A stretch of 51,945 bases of DNA from Akkermansiaceae bacterium (GTDB lineage Bacteria; Verrucomicrobiota; Verrucomicrobiia; Verrucomicrobiales; Akkermansiaceae), in NCBI GenBank assembly GCA_028822935.1, contig JAPKCM010000033.1, positions 1 to 51,945 on the forward strand, read 5' to 3'. Shown one piece after another: positions 8,784 to 17,046 of this stretch (positions are counted from its first letter, which is position 1; each line of letters begins with the position of its first letter). The notes beneath the pieces were generated by a model. It had not been told where the DNA came from, made no database searches, and saw only the letters and a program-made list of their open reading frames with translations. The position numbers and the translations under genes were made by a program.

Positions 8784-9920
8784 ATGGCCAATTTTGAAGA
8801 GGCAATTACCCGGCGTAAAACAGGGTCTTTGAAATGGGACCGCCGTCCCGATCTCGATCCTTTGTGGGTCGCTGATATGGACTTCACCTCTCCCCCTGCA
8901 GTGATCGAAGCCCTTCGCAAAAGAGTCGACCATGGCGTCTTTGGCTACGGTGTTCCACACGCTTCACTGATCGAGACTCTCCTGGACTACTTGCAACGTC
9001 GTATCGGCGTGCAAGTTTCAGAGGAGGCAATCGTCCACCTCGGTGGACTGGTCCCGGCCCTCTCGCTAGGCGCACGCGCCTTCGGCAGCGCAGGAGACGC
9101 AGTCATGACCTGCACCCCGGTCTATCCACCCTTCCTCGGAATTCATCGTGACGCATCAATGGAACTTCAAACAGTCGACCATTGCCTCATCAACGGCTCT
9201 TGGTCCTTCGACTGGGACGCCATGGAAAAAACGGTGACTCCAAAGACGAAAATCTTCATCCTGAGTAATCCCGCGAATCCACTAGGCCGTGCCTTTTCAT
9301 CCGCGGAGATCACCCAGCTTGCGGAATTCTGTGAGCGTCATGACCTCATTCTCCTCTCCGATGAAATCCACTGCGATCTCATTTTCGATGAAGAAAATAC
9401 GCCTCATTTTTCGGCCCTCAATCTCCCCGACGAACTCCGCAAGCGCACCATCACCCTTCTCGCTCCCAGCAAGACTTACAACATTGCCGGACTAGGCTAC
9501 GCCTTCGCAGTGATCCCCGATGAAAAAGTACGCAAGCGCTTCAATGCGGCCAAGGGTCACACCCTCGCCGAAATCAATTGCCTCGCCTACTATGCGGCCG
9601 AAGCTGCTTACAAAGACGGCGAACCATGGAGGCAAGAGCTCCTTGCTTACCTCCGCAAAAATCGTGATCTACTCACTTCAACACTCCGGAATGCTCTTCC
9701 CGGAATCGCCATCCCGGACATCGAAGCCACCTACTTGGCATGGATCGACTGTCGTCCCTTGGAAATAGAAAACCCGACCAAAAAGGCCGAAGACGCTGGA
9801 CTCTATCTCTCCGACGGAGCATTTTTTGGGCATAGAGACTGCGTCCGCATCAACTTCGGCACTCAAACTGATCGACTCGAGAATGCCCTCGAGACCTTGA
9901 TCGCGGCGGTCCGTTCTTGA
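8784..9920 (+). CDS. MalY/PatB-type PLP aminotransferase (probable cystathionine beta-lyase)
   Basis: Fold-type I PLP enzyme, 378 aa. 'RKTGSLKWD' and 'LWVADMDFTSPPAVIEAL' near the N-terminus are typical of MalY/PatB C-S beta-lyases. 'LSNPANPLGRAFS' and 'LLSDEIHCDLIF' hold the usual cofactor-binding Asn and Asp, and the internal-aldimine lysine is Lys230 in 'APSKTYNIAGLG'. The family cleaves cystathionine or cysteine with release of pyruvate, ammonia and a thiol. The start was placed at the ATG at 8784; a TTG 18 bases upstream is in frame but lacks support. The gene is followed after 32 bp by a secreted protein gene. Other aminotransferase activities cannot be excluded. Confidence 0.9.
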   Translation: MANFEEAITRRKTGSLKWDRRPDLDPLWVADMDFTSPPAVIEALRKRVDHGVFGYGVPHASLIETLLDYLQRRIGVQVSEEAIVHLGGLVPALSLGARAFGSAGDAVMTCTPVYPPFLGIHRDASMELQTVDHCLINGSWSFDWDAMEKTVTPKTKIFILSNPANPLGRAFSSAEITQLAEFCERHDLILLSDEIHCDLIFDEENTPHFSALNLPDELRKRTITLLAPSKTYNIAGLGYAFAVIPDEKVRKRFNAAKGHTLAEINCLAYYAAEAAYKDGEPWRQELLAYLRKNRDLLTSTLRNALPGIAIPDIEATYLAWIDCRPLEIENPTKKAEDAGLYLSDGAFFGHRDCVRINFGTQTDRLENALETLIAAVRS

Positions 9921-9952
9921 TCGAATCCTCTCTCCGCGCCATCCTATCTCCG

Positions 9953-10624
9953 ATGAAACTTTGGGCTTTCCTCTTACTCTTCGCCTTTGGTCTTCCTGCC
10001 TCAGCAAAGAAACACGTCATCCTGTGTGGCGGCCCGGCGCTCCGCAAATGGGAGAATCTTCGCGTCGAACGTGATCGCCATGATCGTTGGTGGGCCAACT
10101 TTATCCGCGCTTCCACCATGCGCATGGACGAACTCCACCGTGCTTACGGAAAAGATGCCTCCATCACTTGGATCGTTTATCGTCCGGGATACGTTCTCCG
10201 TGGTCAGGAAGACAGCCAGCCTTACACCATCTGGATCGAGAAACAGGCCACAAAGCGCAAAGTAAAGCTCATCTGGATTAGCACGGGAGACCAGGCCATC
10301 GCCGCGATCAACCGACAGCGCGACATCATCAATTTTGATTTCTTCGGCCACTCAAACAAGCACTGCTTCCTTCTCGATTACGGAAGTGCCGTCATGGCTG
10401 TCAGCCAAGCATGGATTCATGAACGCGATCTCCGCAAAGTGCGCCGGGGTGCCTTTAATAAATTTGCCACCTGCCAGAGCTATGGCTGTCACACTGGCGA
10501 AAGCATGAGCCAGGTCTGGAAATCCCAGCTGGGCATCAAGCTCATCGGTGCCCGTGGAAAAACCGACTACGCCGCTCTCACCTTTGGTAAACTCCCCACC
10601 GTATCCGACATCTGGATCCGCTAA
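9953..10624 (+). CDS. Secreted protein with a caspase/CHAT-like His-Cys pattern
   Basis: No confident family assignment. The 223-residue product starts with a clear signal peptide (MKLWAFLLLFAFGLPASA), which decides the ATG at 9953 over a TTG overlapping the preceding stop. The mature part begins 'KKHVILCGGP', then an Arg/Asp-rich helix, a strand 'ITWIVYRPGY', then 'NFDFFGHSNKHC' with His133 and 'FNKFATCQSYGCHTGESM' with Cys174. A hydrophobic strand ending in G-H, and then another ending in x-C with small residues, is the arrangement of clan CD peptidases (caspase, gingipain, CHAT). This is pattern recognition and is not proven. It precedes bioB by 21 bp. Confidence 0.75.
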   Translation: MKLWAFLLLFAFGLPASAKKHVILCGGPALRKWENLRVERDRHDRWWANFIRASTMRMDELHRAYGKDASITWIVYRPGYVLRGQEDSQPYTIWIEKQATKRKVKLIWISTGDQAIAAINRQRDIINFDFFGHSNKHCFLLDYGSAVMAVSQAWIHERDLRKVRRGAFNKFATCQSYGCHTGESMSQVWKSQLGIKLIGARGKTDYAALTFGKLPTVSDIWIR

Positions 10625-10645
10625 ATAACGTTCTCTCCTTCACCG

Positions 10646-11641
10646 ATGATCTACTCAGACCTAGAAGCCCTCTATCAGCTCCCCCTTTTCGAACTCATCC
10701 AGCGCGCGCGCTCCGTTCACGAAGAGAATTGGCCCGCCGCCGAAGTGCAGCTTTGCACCCTCCTCTCCATTAAAACCGGTGGCTGCTCGGAAGACTGCTC
10801 CTACTGTGCCCAGTCGGCCCGCTATAAAAGCGGTGTTGATGCCGAGCGCTTGATGGAGAAATGCGATATCATGAAGCGCGCCGAAGCGGCACGCGATAGC
10901 GGCTCAACTCGTTTCTGCATGGGAGCAGCCTGGCGCGGAGTCCGCTCAGGGACCAAACGTTTCGACCAAGTTCTCGATATCATCAACGACGTTTCAGAGC
11001 TCGGGATGGAAGTCTGCGTCACTCTCGGTGAAGTCGGCCCGGAAGAAGCTGTCGCTCTCAAAGAAGCCGGCGTCACAGCCTACAATCACAATGTCGACAC
11101 CTCACCGGAATACTATCCGAACGTCGTCACCACCCACACTTTTCAAGATCGCCTCAACACCATCCGTAACGTCCAGGACGCCGGAATGGCCGTATGCTGT
11201 GGCGGCATTCTCGGACTCGGCGAAGACACTTCGGATCGGCTCCGCATGCTCGAAGTCGTCTCCGAGTTTAACCCGCAACCCGAATCCGTCCCCATCAACT
11301 CGCTCATGCCGATGCCCGGCACGCCAATGGCCGAAAATAAAGGGGTCGATGTTTTTGAACTCGTTCGGATCATCGCAATCGCACGGATATCCATGCCCAA
11401 AGCCAAGGTGCGTCTTTCGGCCGGACGCACCAACCTCAGCGAAGAAGGTCAGACGCTCTGTTTCTTCGCCGGCGCCAATTCTATCTTCTACGGAGACAAG
11501 CTTCTCACCGCCAAAAATCCAGCGGTGGAAAAAGATCTCGCTCTCATCGATAAGCTCGGGATGAGTCCCCAGCAACCCAACCGCAAGCAGACCCCACCAG
11601 ACTCCGATGATACCCGACCCAGAGAGCCACAAACGGCCTGA
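10646..11641 (+). CDS. bioB: Biotin synthase
   Basis: Radical SAM enzyme that inserts sulfur into dethiobiotin, the last step of biotin synthesis, 331 aa. The radical SAM cluster motif 'GGCSEDCSYCAQS' contributes Cys47, Cys51 and Cys54. Downstream BioB signatures are present: 'CMGAAWRGVRSG', 'YNHNVDTSPEYY', 'CCGGILGLGE' and 'VRLSAGRTNLS', the last including the unusual Arg ligand region of the [2Fe-2S] cluster. No other biotin genes are nearby, so this is an isolated bioB. Its 3' end overlaps the next gene by 35 bp in another frame, suggesting translational coupling. Confidence 0.97.
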   Translation: MIYSDLEALYQLPLFELIQRARSVHEENWPAAEVQLCTLLSIKTGGCSEDCSYCAQSARYKSGVDAERLMEKCDIMKRAEAARDSGSTRFCMGAAWRGVRSGTKRFDQVLDIINDVSELGMEVCVTLGEVGPEEAVALKEAGVTAYNHNVDTSPEYYPNVVTTHTFQDRLNTIRNVQDAGMAVCCGGILGLGEDTSDRLRMLEVVSEFNPQPESVPINSLMPMPGTPMAENKGVDVFELVRIIAIARISMPKAKVRLSAGRTNLSEEGQTLCFFAGANSIFYGDKLLTAKNPAVEKDLALIDKLGMSPQQPNRKQTPPDSDDTRPREPQTA

Positions 11642-12092
11642 AATTGATCTACGAATCGAGGTCTCGATATCCGAACAGACAGTAAAGCTATCCAAGGAAG
11701 GCACTGTCATTTTCAAAGCTCCAGTATCCACTGCAGCCAACGGCATCGGCTTTAAAGAAGGGTCGAACAAAACACCCACCGGACAATTCATCGTCCGCGA
11801 GAAAATTGGAGAGGGTGCTCCTCTCTTTACCAGTTTCAAAGGCCGCCTCCCCCGCCAAGTTTGGCAAGGCAAGTCCGGCGATGACGCCATTCTCACTCGA
11901 ATTCTCTGGCTCGCTGGGCTTGCAGAAGAGAATAAGAATACCTACCTGCGCTACATCTACTTCCATGGGACCCATGCCGAAAACTTGATCGGCCAACCGG
12001 CTTCCTGTGGCTGCATTCGCTTGCGAAACAATGATATGTTGACTCTTTTCGACCTCACTCCGATTTTCACCTCTGTCACCATTTCCCTATGA
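11607..12092 (+). CDS. L,D-transpeptidase (YkuD) family protein
   Basis: A 161-residue YkuD-domain protein. 'STAANGIGFKEGSNKTPTGQF' is the conserved fold start, 'YIYFHGTHAENLIGQP' carries the active-site His120, and 'ASCGCIRLRN' holds the nucleophile Cys136. The family normally reads S-H-G-C here; this protein has Cys134 in place of the His. Known members make 3-3 peptidoglycan cross-links or attach proteins in the periplasm, yet no signal peptide or membrane segment is visible, so location and activity are uncertain. The start overlaps bioB by 35 bp and the stop overlaps serB by 4 bp (ATGA), which points to a bioB-ldt-serB operon. Confidence 0.87.
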   Translation: MIPDPESHKRPEIDLRIEVSISEQTVKLSKEGTVIFKAPVSTAANGIGFKEGSNKTPTGQFIVREKIGEGAPLFTSFKGRLPRQVWQGKSGDDAILTRILWLAGLAEENKNTYLRYIYFHGTHAENLIGQPASCGCIRLRNNDMLTLFDLTPIFTSVTISL

Positions 12093-12727
12093 AGAAAATA
12101 ATCGCCTTCGATTGCGACTCCACCCTATCTGCCATCGAAGGCGTCGACGAGCTCGCACGCTTTGCCGGAGACGATGTCTTTAAGCAGGTTGAGGACCTCA
12201 CCAGTCAAGCAATGAATGGTGAAATCGCCGTCGAAGCGGTGTTTGGCAAGAGATTGGAACTCATTCAACCCACTCAACAACAGTGTGAACAGGTCGGGCA
12301 AATGTACATCGATCACATCGAGCCCACTGCCAAAGCTACCATCGCCACGCTTCAGCAAAATGGCTGGGAGTGCATCATCATCTCAGGAGGATTTACAGCC
12401 TGCATCCAGCCCCTTGCCAAGGAGCTTGGCATTAACCGAGTCGAGGCCGTTCCACTCTATTTTACAGAAAATGGCAGCTATTCGGGCTTTGATTCAGATT
12501 ATCCCACCACCAGAAATGGAGGGAAGCCGGAGATCATTTCTCAAATTAAAGGAGAACAGAACCCTGATGCCATCGTAATGATTGGAGATGGCGTGAGCGA
12601 CTTAGAGACCCAATCTATTGTAGATACGTTCATTGGATACCTTGGCTACACTGCTAGAGAGAAAGTCCAGGAGGAAGCCAAGAATACCACATATCTCCTT
12701 TCGAAACTCTTAGATATCCTAATATAG
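12089..12727 (+). CDS. serB: Phosphoserine phosphatase-like HAD hydrolase
   Basis: HAD-IB family phosphatase, 212 aa. Motif I 'IAFDCDSTLSAIEGVDELA' has nucleophile Asp8 and general acid Asp10, and the following Glu matches the SerB substrate-binding pattern. Motif II lies in 'CIIISGGFT' and motif IV in 'VMIGDGVSDLE'. The expected reaction is hydrolysis of O-phosphoserine to serine, the last step of serine synthesis, in the cytoplasm. Some related proteins act on other small phosphates, so the exact substrate is inferred. The ATG overlaps the L,D-transpeptidase stop codon, so translation is probably coupled. Confidence 0.88.
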   Translation: MKKIIAFDCDSTLSAIEGVDELARFAGDDVFKQVEDLTSQAMNGEIAVEAVFGKRLELIQPTQQQCEQVGQMYIDHIEPTAKATIATLQQNGWECIIISGGFTACIQPLAKELGINRVEAVPLYFTENGSYSGFDSDYPTTRNGGKPEIISQIKGEQNPDAIVMIGDGVSDLETQSIVDTFIGYLGYTAREKVQEEAKNTTYLLSKLLDILI

Positions 12728-12794
12728 TCGGCAATCTTTTGTAAAAGTTACTATTTCTACTTGCCCAACCCCGTGGAATAAATAACTTAAAAAC

Positions 12795-13112
12795 ATGGTT
12801 AGTAAAAAAGGAAAACGATACACCGCTGCAGAGAAAGTAGAAGTTCTTAACTGGGTAAATGACTACAACGTGACTCATGGCCGCGGTGGAGTTGCTAACG
12901 CAAGTAAGAATTTCGAGATCACTCAACTTACCATCCACAACTGGGTTCGCCAGGGTGGAGCAGTAATGAGCTCAGGCTCTGGAATTCGGATCGCACCGAA
13001 TCACTCCGGAGTTCTTCGTCAACTCGCTGATCTTCTTGATCAGATTTCCGAGCGCGAATCTGAACTTAATAAACTCCGCAAGGAGTATGACGATCTTCGA
13101 AAGAAACTCTAA
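12795..13112 (+). CDS. Small HTH protein with C-terminal coiled coil
   Basis: A 105-residue basic protein. Residues about 8-58 ('RYTAAEKVEVLNWVND' to 'ITQLTIHNWVRQG') look like a transposase-type or homeodomain-like helix-turn-helix. Residues about 75-105 have a leucine/isoleucine heptad pattern ('LRQLADLLDQISERESEL') ending in a lysine-rich tail, which suggests dimerisation. No recombinase or nuclease domain is attached and no terminal repeats flank it, so it is not a plain insertion sequence ORF. It stands alone: 67 bp after serB and just before a strong terminator. It is a candidate DNA-binding regulator or nucleoid protein with unknown targets. Confidence 0.8.
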   Translation: MVSKKGKRYTAAEKVEVLNWVNDYNVTHGRGGVANASKNFEITQLTIHNWVRQGGAVMSSGSGIRIAPNHSGVLRQLADLLDQISERESELNKLRKEYDDLRKKL

Positions 13113-13145
13113 ATACCGAAATTTTCAGTCCCCCCCTGAATTCGG

Positions 13146-13182
13146 AAACCCTGAGTGTTCGCACTCGGGGGTTTCTTTTTTT
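13146..13182 (+). terminator. Rho-independent terminator after the HTH gene
   Basis: AAACCCTGAGTG and CACTCGGGGGTTT pair around a TTCG tetraloop, followed by CTTTTTTT. It lies 33 bp after the HTH gene stop. Read from the minus strand the hairpin has no T-run, so it is oriented for the plus strand. Confidence 0.9.
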
Positions 13183-13188
13183 GGGGCA

Positions 13189-14250
13189 CTAGCCTCTCGG
13201 ATAAAGCTCGTGGAACTTGATCGCTTCCACTCCCAGTGCGGCAGCTGTTCCGAGAATCGTTTCCTCGCTCGCGGTCCGTGGAACCTGGCCTGCCGGACGC
13301 TTGAGTCCGCAAATCAATTGCCCGTAATTTTGCGCCCCACCAAGATGCTGGAGAAGCTTGAGCGATATATGAGCCGCATCCAGCGAGGGAAAGATAAGGA
13401 CATCCACAGGATCCTTGCGCTCTTGCTCAGGAAGCTTAATTTCGGCAGCCGAAGGATCAAGAGCCACATCAGCCTGCAGTTCACCATCGATATCAAAGTC
13501 CAGTGCGGACACCTTCTGACGCGCCAGCGCCGTCGCTGCCTGAACTTTAAGCGCGGGAGCCGTTGTCGAAGTTCCTTTCGTCGAATGACTCAAGAGAGCG
13601 ACATGCACTCGGCGACACATGTAGTGCCTTGCCAATTTCCCGGTTTCGATCGCAATCGAAGCCAGTTCTTCCACGTTGGGCTCAGCAACAAGACCGCAGT
13701 CAGAAAGGAAAAGGATTCCATCTTTGCCAAAATTCGAAAGAGTTTCGGAAACGAGAATCGAGACTGCAAAGACGCGCTCCACTTTCGGATCAGGAGCGAT
13801 GAGATGAAGTAAGGGACGGAAAACACCGGCCGGAGTCGAGATGTTTCCGCTCAGGCAGGCATCCGCCTGACCATACTGCACCATCATGGCCGCAAAATAA
13901 CCCGGCTGGTAAATAATTTCAGCAGCACTAATTCCGGTAATGCCACGATAACGCTCAATACGCTCCAAGCGGTCGCAGAAGAGCTTAAAATCAGAAGCGA
14001 GATCAGGTTGAATCACGTTTACCAAGTCCATCTTAACACCTAGATCCGCCGCCATTGCCCGGATCCGACCACGATTTCCAAGAATAATCGGAACACCGAT
14101 TCCCAGCTCCACCATTCTTTCAGCCACGTGAAGGATCCTGGGATCTTCACCATCGGAAAAAACAATCCGCTTGGGATGCCGTTTCAGTTGGTCAAACAAT
14201 GGTTTGGTGAAGGCGTTCGGAGCAGAAAATAAACGGGCTGAATCGGACAT
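13189..14250 (-). CDS. pta: Phosphate acetyltransferase
   Basis: Short-form phosphotransacetylase (PTA_PTB family), 353 aa, interconverting acetyl-CoA plus phosphate with acetyl phosphate plus CoA in the cytoplasm. Family features are 'RIVFSDGEDPRILHVAERM' at the N-terminus, 'ACLSGNISTPAGVFRP', 'GILFLSDCGLVAEPN', 'LLSHSTKGTS' and 'DVLIFPSLDAAHISLKLLQ'. The length fits single-domain enzymes (about 330 aa) and there is no N-terminal DRTGG extension. An acetate kinase gene is not present in this window. Phosphate butyryltransferase is the main alternative, but the 'STKGT' and 'PNLDAANI'-like motifs favour Pta. Confidence 0.9.
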   Translation of the reverse strand: MSDSARLFSAPNAFTKPLFDQLKRHPKRIVFSDGEDPRILHVAERMVELGIGVPIILGNRGRIRAMAADLGVKMDLVNVIQPDLASDFKLFCDRLERIERYRGITGISAAEIIYQPGYFAAMMVQYGQADACLSGNISTPAGVFRPLLHLIAPDPKVERVFAVSILVSETLSNFGKDGILFLSDCGLVAEPNVEELASIAIETGKLARHYMCRRVHVALLSHSTKGTSTTAPALKVQAATALARQKVSALDFDIDGELQADVALDPSAAEIKLPEQERKDPVDVLIFPSLDAAHISLKLLQHLGGAQNYGQLICGLKRPAGQVPRTASEETILGTAAALGVEAIKFHELYPRG

Positions 14251-14321
14251 GAGAGGTAGGGCTTTGCGCCTTGGGAGGAACTTAGTATAAGGAAGCGTCC
14301 GGCGACAACGTCAAAGCACTT

Positions 14322-15116
14322 ATGCCCGCAGATTATCACACCCACACCCCTCTTTGCCAACACGCTGTGGGAGAGCCCGAACAATATCTCGATGCCGCCC
14401 TCGCCGCGGGCCTTAGTGAGTATGGTATTTCAGACCATGCCCCTCAAACCCCCGAGCCCTTTGATGACTGGCGCATGCTCACGAGCGACTTGCCTGAGTA
14501 TTTCGAGTGGATCGAGCGGGCCCGGAAGCATGTCGACAGCCGCATCCCAGTGAGAGCTGGGCTGGAATGCGATTGGCTCCCTGATTGCCACGAATGGATC
14601 GTCAATCTCCACCGCGCCTACGACTGGGATTATCTCATTGGCTCAGTCCACTACCTCGACGGCTGGGATTTCGACAATCCCGTATGGCTCGGGCGCTGGA
14701 TGGAAACCGATGTCGACGAGGCCTGGGGAACCTACTGGAAGGAATATGCCGAAATGGCCCGAAGTGGCCTCTTCGATTTTCTCGGGCACCCGGATCTCAT
14801 CAAAAAGTTCGCCTATCGCCCCAAAGGCGATCTCAAAAGGTTCTACGAGCCAGTAGTGCAAGCCGTGCTCGATGCCGATGCCGCCATCGAACTCAACACC
14901 GCCGGATTCCACAAACCCTGCGCCGAACAGTACCCCTCGTTTGAATTTCTGGAACTCGCAGCGTCCGCAAACATCCCCATCACCCTTTCCTCCGACGCCC
15001 ACGCCCCCTCCGAAGTGGCCCGAGACTTCAAGAAAGGGGTCTCGCTCCTGAAGGACGCGGGCTTCAAGAGCACCTGCCTTTTTGAAAAGCGGATCCGAAA
15101 GCAGGAAGATTTTTAG
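14322..15116 (+). CDS. hisJ: PHP-family histidinol-phosphatase
   Basis: Predicted histidinol phosphate phosphatase of the PHP superfamily, 264 aa. The metal-binding motif 'DYHTHTPLCQHA' starts at residue 4. 'YGISDHAPQTPEP', 'GLECDWLPD', 'DYLIGSVHYLDGW', 'FDFLGHPDLIKKF' and 'PITLSSDAHAPSEV' are the other metal or active-site blocks of HisJ-type enzymes. It dephosphorylates L-histidinol phosphate in histidine synthesis. It converges on hisD with a 4-bp overlap of the 3' ends (15113-15116), so the two histidine genes face each other and are not co-transcribed. Confidence 0.88.
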   Translation: MPADYHTHTPLCQHAVGEPEQYLDAALAAGLSEYGISDHAPQTPEPFDDWRMLTSDLPEYFEWIERARKHVDSRIPVRAGLECDWLPDCHEWIVNLHRAYDWDYLIGSVHYLDGWDFDNPVWLGRWMETDVDEAWGTYWKEYAEMARSGLFDFLGHPDLIKKFAYRPKGDLKRFYEPVVQAVLDADAAIELNTAGFHKPCAEQYPSFEFLELAASANIPITLSSDAHAPSEVARDFKKGVSLLKDAGFKSTCLFEKRIRKQEDF

Positions 15117-16402
15117 TCCTCTGCCCGAAGAGTCACCGAATTTCCATGCCCGAAAAGCCCTTCCATCTTTGCAAAATGCTCCACGTGCTTCTGTGATTTC
15201 CTCAGCGCCTTTTGATCCATGCGCACCACGCTGGCCCGACGTTGAAATTGGTCGGCCCGAAGACCGGAAAAACTACGACCGCTTCCTTCGGTGGGAAGAG
15301 TGTGGCTCGGCCCGGCGAGGAAATCCCCCACTGCGACCGCGGAGTAGTTTCCGACATAAATCGCACCAGCGGTCCTGACTTGATCGAGCCATTTGTCCTC
15401 GTCCTTCGAGACTAAAACAAGGTGCTCAGGAGCCCAGTCGTTCACGATAGAAATCGCCTCCTTCATCGACTTCACGAGCAGCATGAAGCCCGCCTTCTTG
15501 AAGGCTTGTTTCGCGATCTCTTTCCTCGGCAGACCAGCAAGTTGTCTTTTGACCTCAGCTTGCACATCCGCGAGGAGCTTCTTGGAAGTCGTCACAAAGC
15601 CCACCACACTATCGGGTCCATGTTCGGCCTGCGCCAAGAGATCAGCAGCGAGGAAACGAGGATTCCCGGAAGTATCGGCAGCGATGAGAACTTCCGAAGG
15701 TCCGGGTAAAAGATCGATGGAGACTGCTCCGACCATTTGCCGCTTGGCCTCAACGACAAATTTATTTCCAGGACCAAACACCTTATCGACGGGAGCAATA
15801 GACTTCGTTCCCAAAGACAAAGCCGCAATTCCATGCGCTCCCCCCATCTTGTAAATCTCGGTCGCCCCCGCTTCGGAGAGCGCGTAAAGGAGATCAGGAT
15901 TTACCGAGCCATCAGCTCCCGGAGGTGTTGCCGCAATAATTTCAGGCACGCCAGCAGCTTGCGCAAAAGCACCCGTCATGAGTGCGGTAGAAACGAGGGG
16001 CGCTTTTCCTCCCGGAACGTAAATACCCACCCGATCAAAAGGAACAAATCGCTCCCCCACCTCGGCACCTTCGGCATTTCTGTAGGACCAGTCTTTGCGC
16101 ATCGAGCGCTCGGCAAAGGCGTGAATGTTTTTGCGAGAGGCTGCCACCGCTGCTTTCGTCTCTTTGCTCACCTGTGCCAGCGCTGCCGCAAGCTCCTCAT
16201 CACTGACCCGGAGCTGGGATTTCTTGAGGGTCACCCCGTCGAATTTCTTTGCGAAGTCCACCAGAGCGGCATCGCCTCGTTTCGCGACCTCGGAAATAAT
16301 CGTAGTCACCGACTCGCGCACATCATCGGTGGGGATGGCGCGACGCTTGAGTTTCTTGACAAAGCGAGCGTAGCCGGAGTCGTCGTAGCTCAGAATTTTC
16401 AT
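15113..16402 (-). CDS. hisD: Histidinol dehydrogenase
   Basis: Zinc-dependent NAD enzyme that oxidises L-histidinol to L-histidine in two steps, 429 aa, the usual length. Signatures include 'RVGIYVPGGKAPLVSTALM', 'KVFGPGNKFVVEAKRQM', 'DLLPGPSEVLIAAD', 'AQAEHGPDS' (zinc-ligand region) and 'GPSHTLPTEGSGRSFSGL' (catalytic Glu/His region). The start overlaps the stop of the DUF420 gene by 4 bp, so it is the last gene of the cytochrome oxidase assembly operon, an unexpected place for a histidine gene. Confidence 0.97.
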   Translation of the reverse strand: MKILSYDDSGYARFVKKLKRRAIPTDDVRESVTTIISEVAKRGDAALVDFAKKFDGVTLKKSQLRVSDEELAAALAQVSKETKAAVAASRKNIHAFAERSMRKDWSYRNAEGAEVGERFVPFDRVGIYVPGGKAPLVSTALMTGAFAQAAGVPEIIAATPPGADGSVNPDLLYALSEAGATEIYKMGGAHGIAALSLGTKSIAPVDKVFGPGNKFVVEAKRQMVGAVSIDLLPGPSEVLIAADTSGNPRFLAADLLAQAEHGPDSVVGFVTTSKKLLADVQAEVKRQLAGLPRKEIAKQAFKKAGFMLLVKSMKEAISIVNDWAPEHLVLVSKDEDKWLDQVRTAGAIYVGNYSAVAVGDFLAGPSHTLPTEGSGRSFSGLRADQFQRRASVVRMDQKALRKSQKHVEHFAKMEGLFGHGNSVTLRAED

Positions 16403-17046
16403 CGCTGTTCACTAACCTCTGGCTCGACTTCAGGCAACTCATAGTAGGGCTGCAGCATGAAGTAACAAATCGGGCCGGTCACCGCAACGAAGAGCCAAAG
16501 CGGGAAAACTTTCCGGGCCAGCTTTCGGTGCTTCTCAAAATTGTTCGTCCACGCATGAACAAAAGTCGTCAAGATGAGCGGAAAGCTCACCGCCGCCGCC
16601 AAGATATGAACAAAGAGAAGAACGAGGTAAATCGTGCGCTGTATTCCAGCCTCTGCCTTCTCAGCATCACTCACGTCTCCATCCGCATTGAAGTCACCAA
16701 ACTTCGTCTCCACCGTCGTAAAATGGTAGGCCACATAACTCAAAAGAAAGAGGCCCGAAAAGCCGAGCGCAGCAGTCATGCAGCGCTTGTGCAAAATGAT
16801 CTTCTTTCTCCCAATTGCGAACAGAGCAGCAAAGAGACAAGCCGCGACCAGGCAATTCAAGGCCGCGTGCACCTTGGGAAGAAAGTAAAGATCGACGCCA
16901 TCAGGCAGGGGAATCTTATAGGGCGTCCGCATTGCCACCACGAGTAGAAGGACCAGAATAGTAATGACCCACACCCCTTTTTTGAGCATCCGCGCCCGAT
17001 TTCCCAGAATAGGCTGCTTCAAATAACTCTCTCGCTCGTTCATCAC
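16399..17046 (-). CDS. DUF420 membrane protein, probable cytochrome oxidase assembly factor, with EF-hand loop
   Basis: A 215-residue protein with about five hydrophobic segments (roughly residues 23-40, 58-78, 91-108, 136-158, 182-200). Conserved histidines in 'FLPKVHAALN', 'YVAYHFTTVE' and 'LLFVHILAAAVSFP' fit DUF420 (CtaG/YozB-like) proteins found with cytochrome oxidase genes. Between the third and fourth segments lies a 12-residue sequence, Asp118 to Glu129 (DFNADGDVSDAE), that matches the EF-hand calcium loop at every key position. The gene is coupled by 4-bp overlaps to the SCO gene upstream and hisD downstream. The precise role of DUF420 is not established. Confidence 0.85.
   Translation of the reverse strand: MMNERESYLKQPILGNRARMLKKGVWVITILVLLLVVAMRTPYKIPLPDGVDLYFLPKVHAALNCLVAACLFAALFAIGRKKIILHKRCMTAALGFSGLFLLSYVAYHFTTVETKFGDFNADGDVSDAEKAEAGIQRTIYLVLLFVHILAAAVSFPLILTTFVHAWTNNFEKHRKLARKVFPLWLFVAVTGPICYFMLQPYYELPEVEPEVSEQR

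Noticed and set aside
11102-11896. 264-codon minus-strand frame
   Set aside because: It is antisense to bioB and the L,D-transpeptidase gene; the plus-strand products are unmistakable.
12795-13112. Insertion-sequence transposase fragment
   Set aside because: There are no terminal inverted repeats, target duplications or catalytic domain, and the gene has its own clean terminator.
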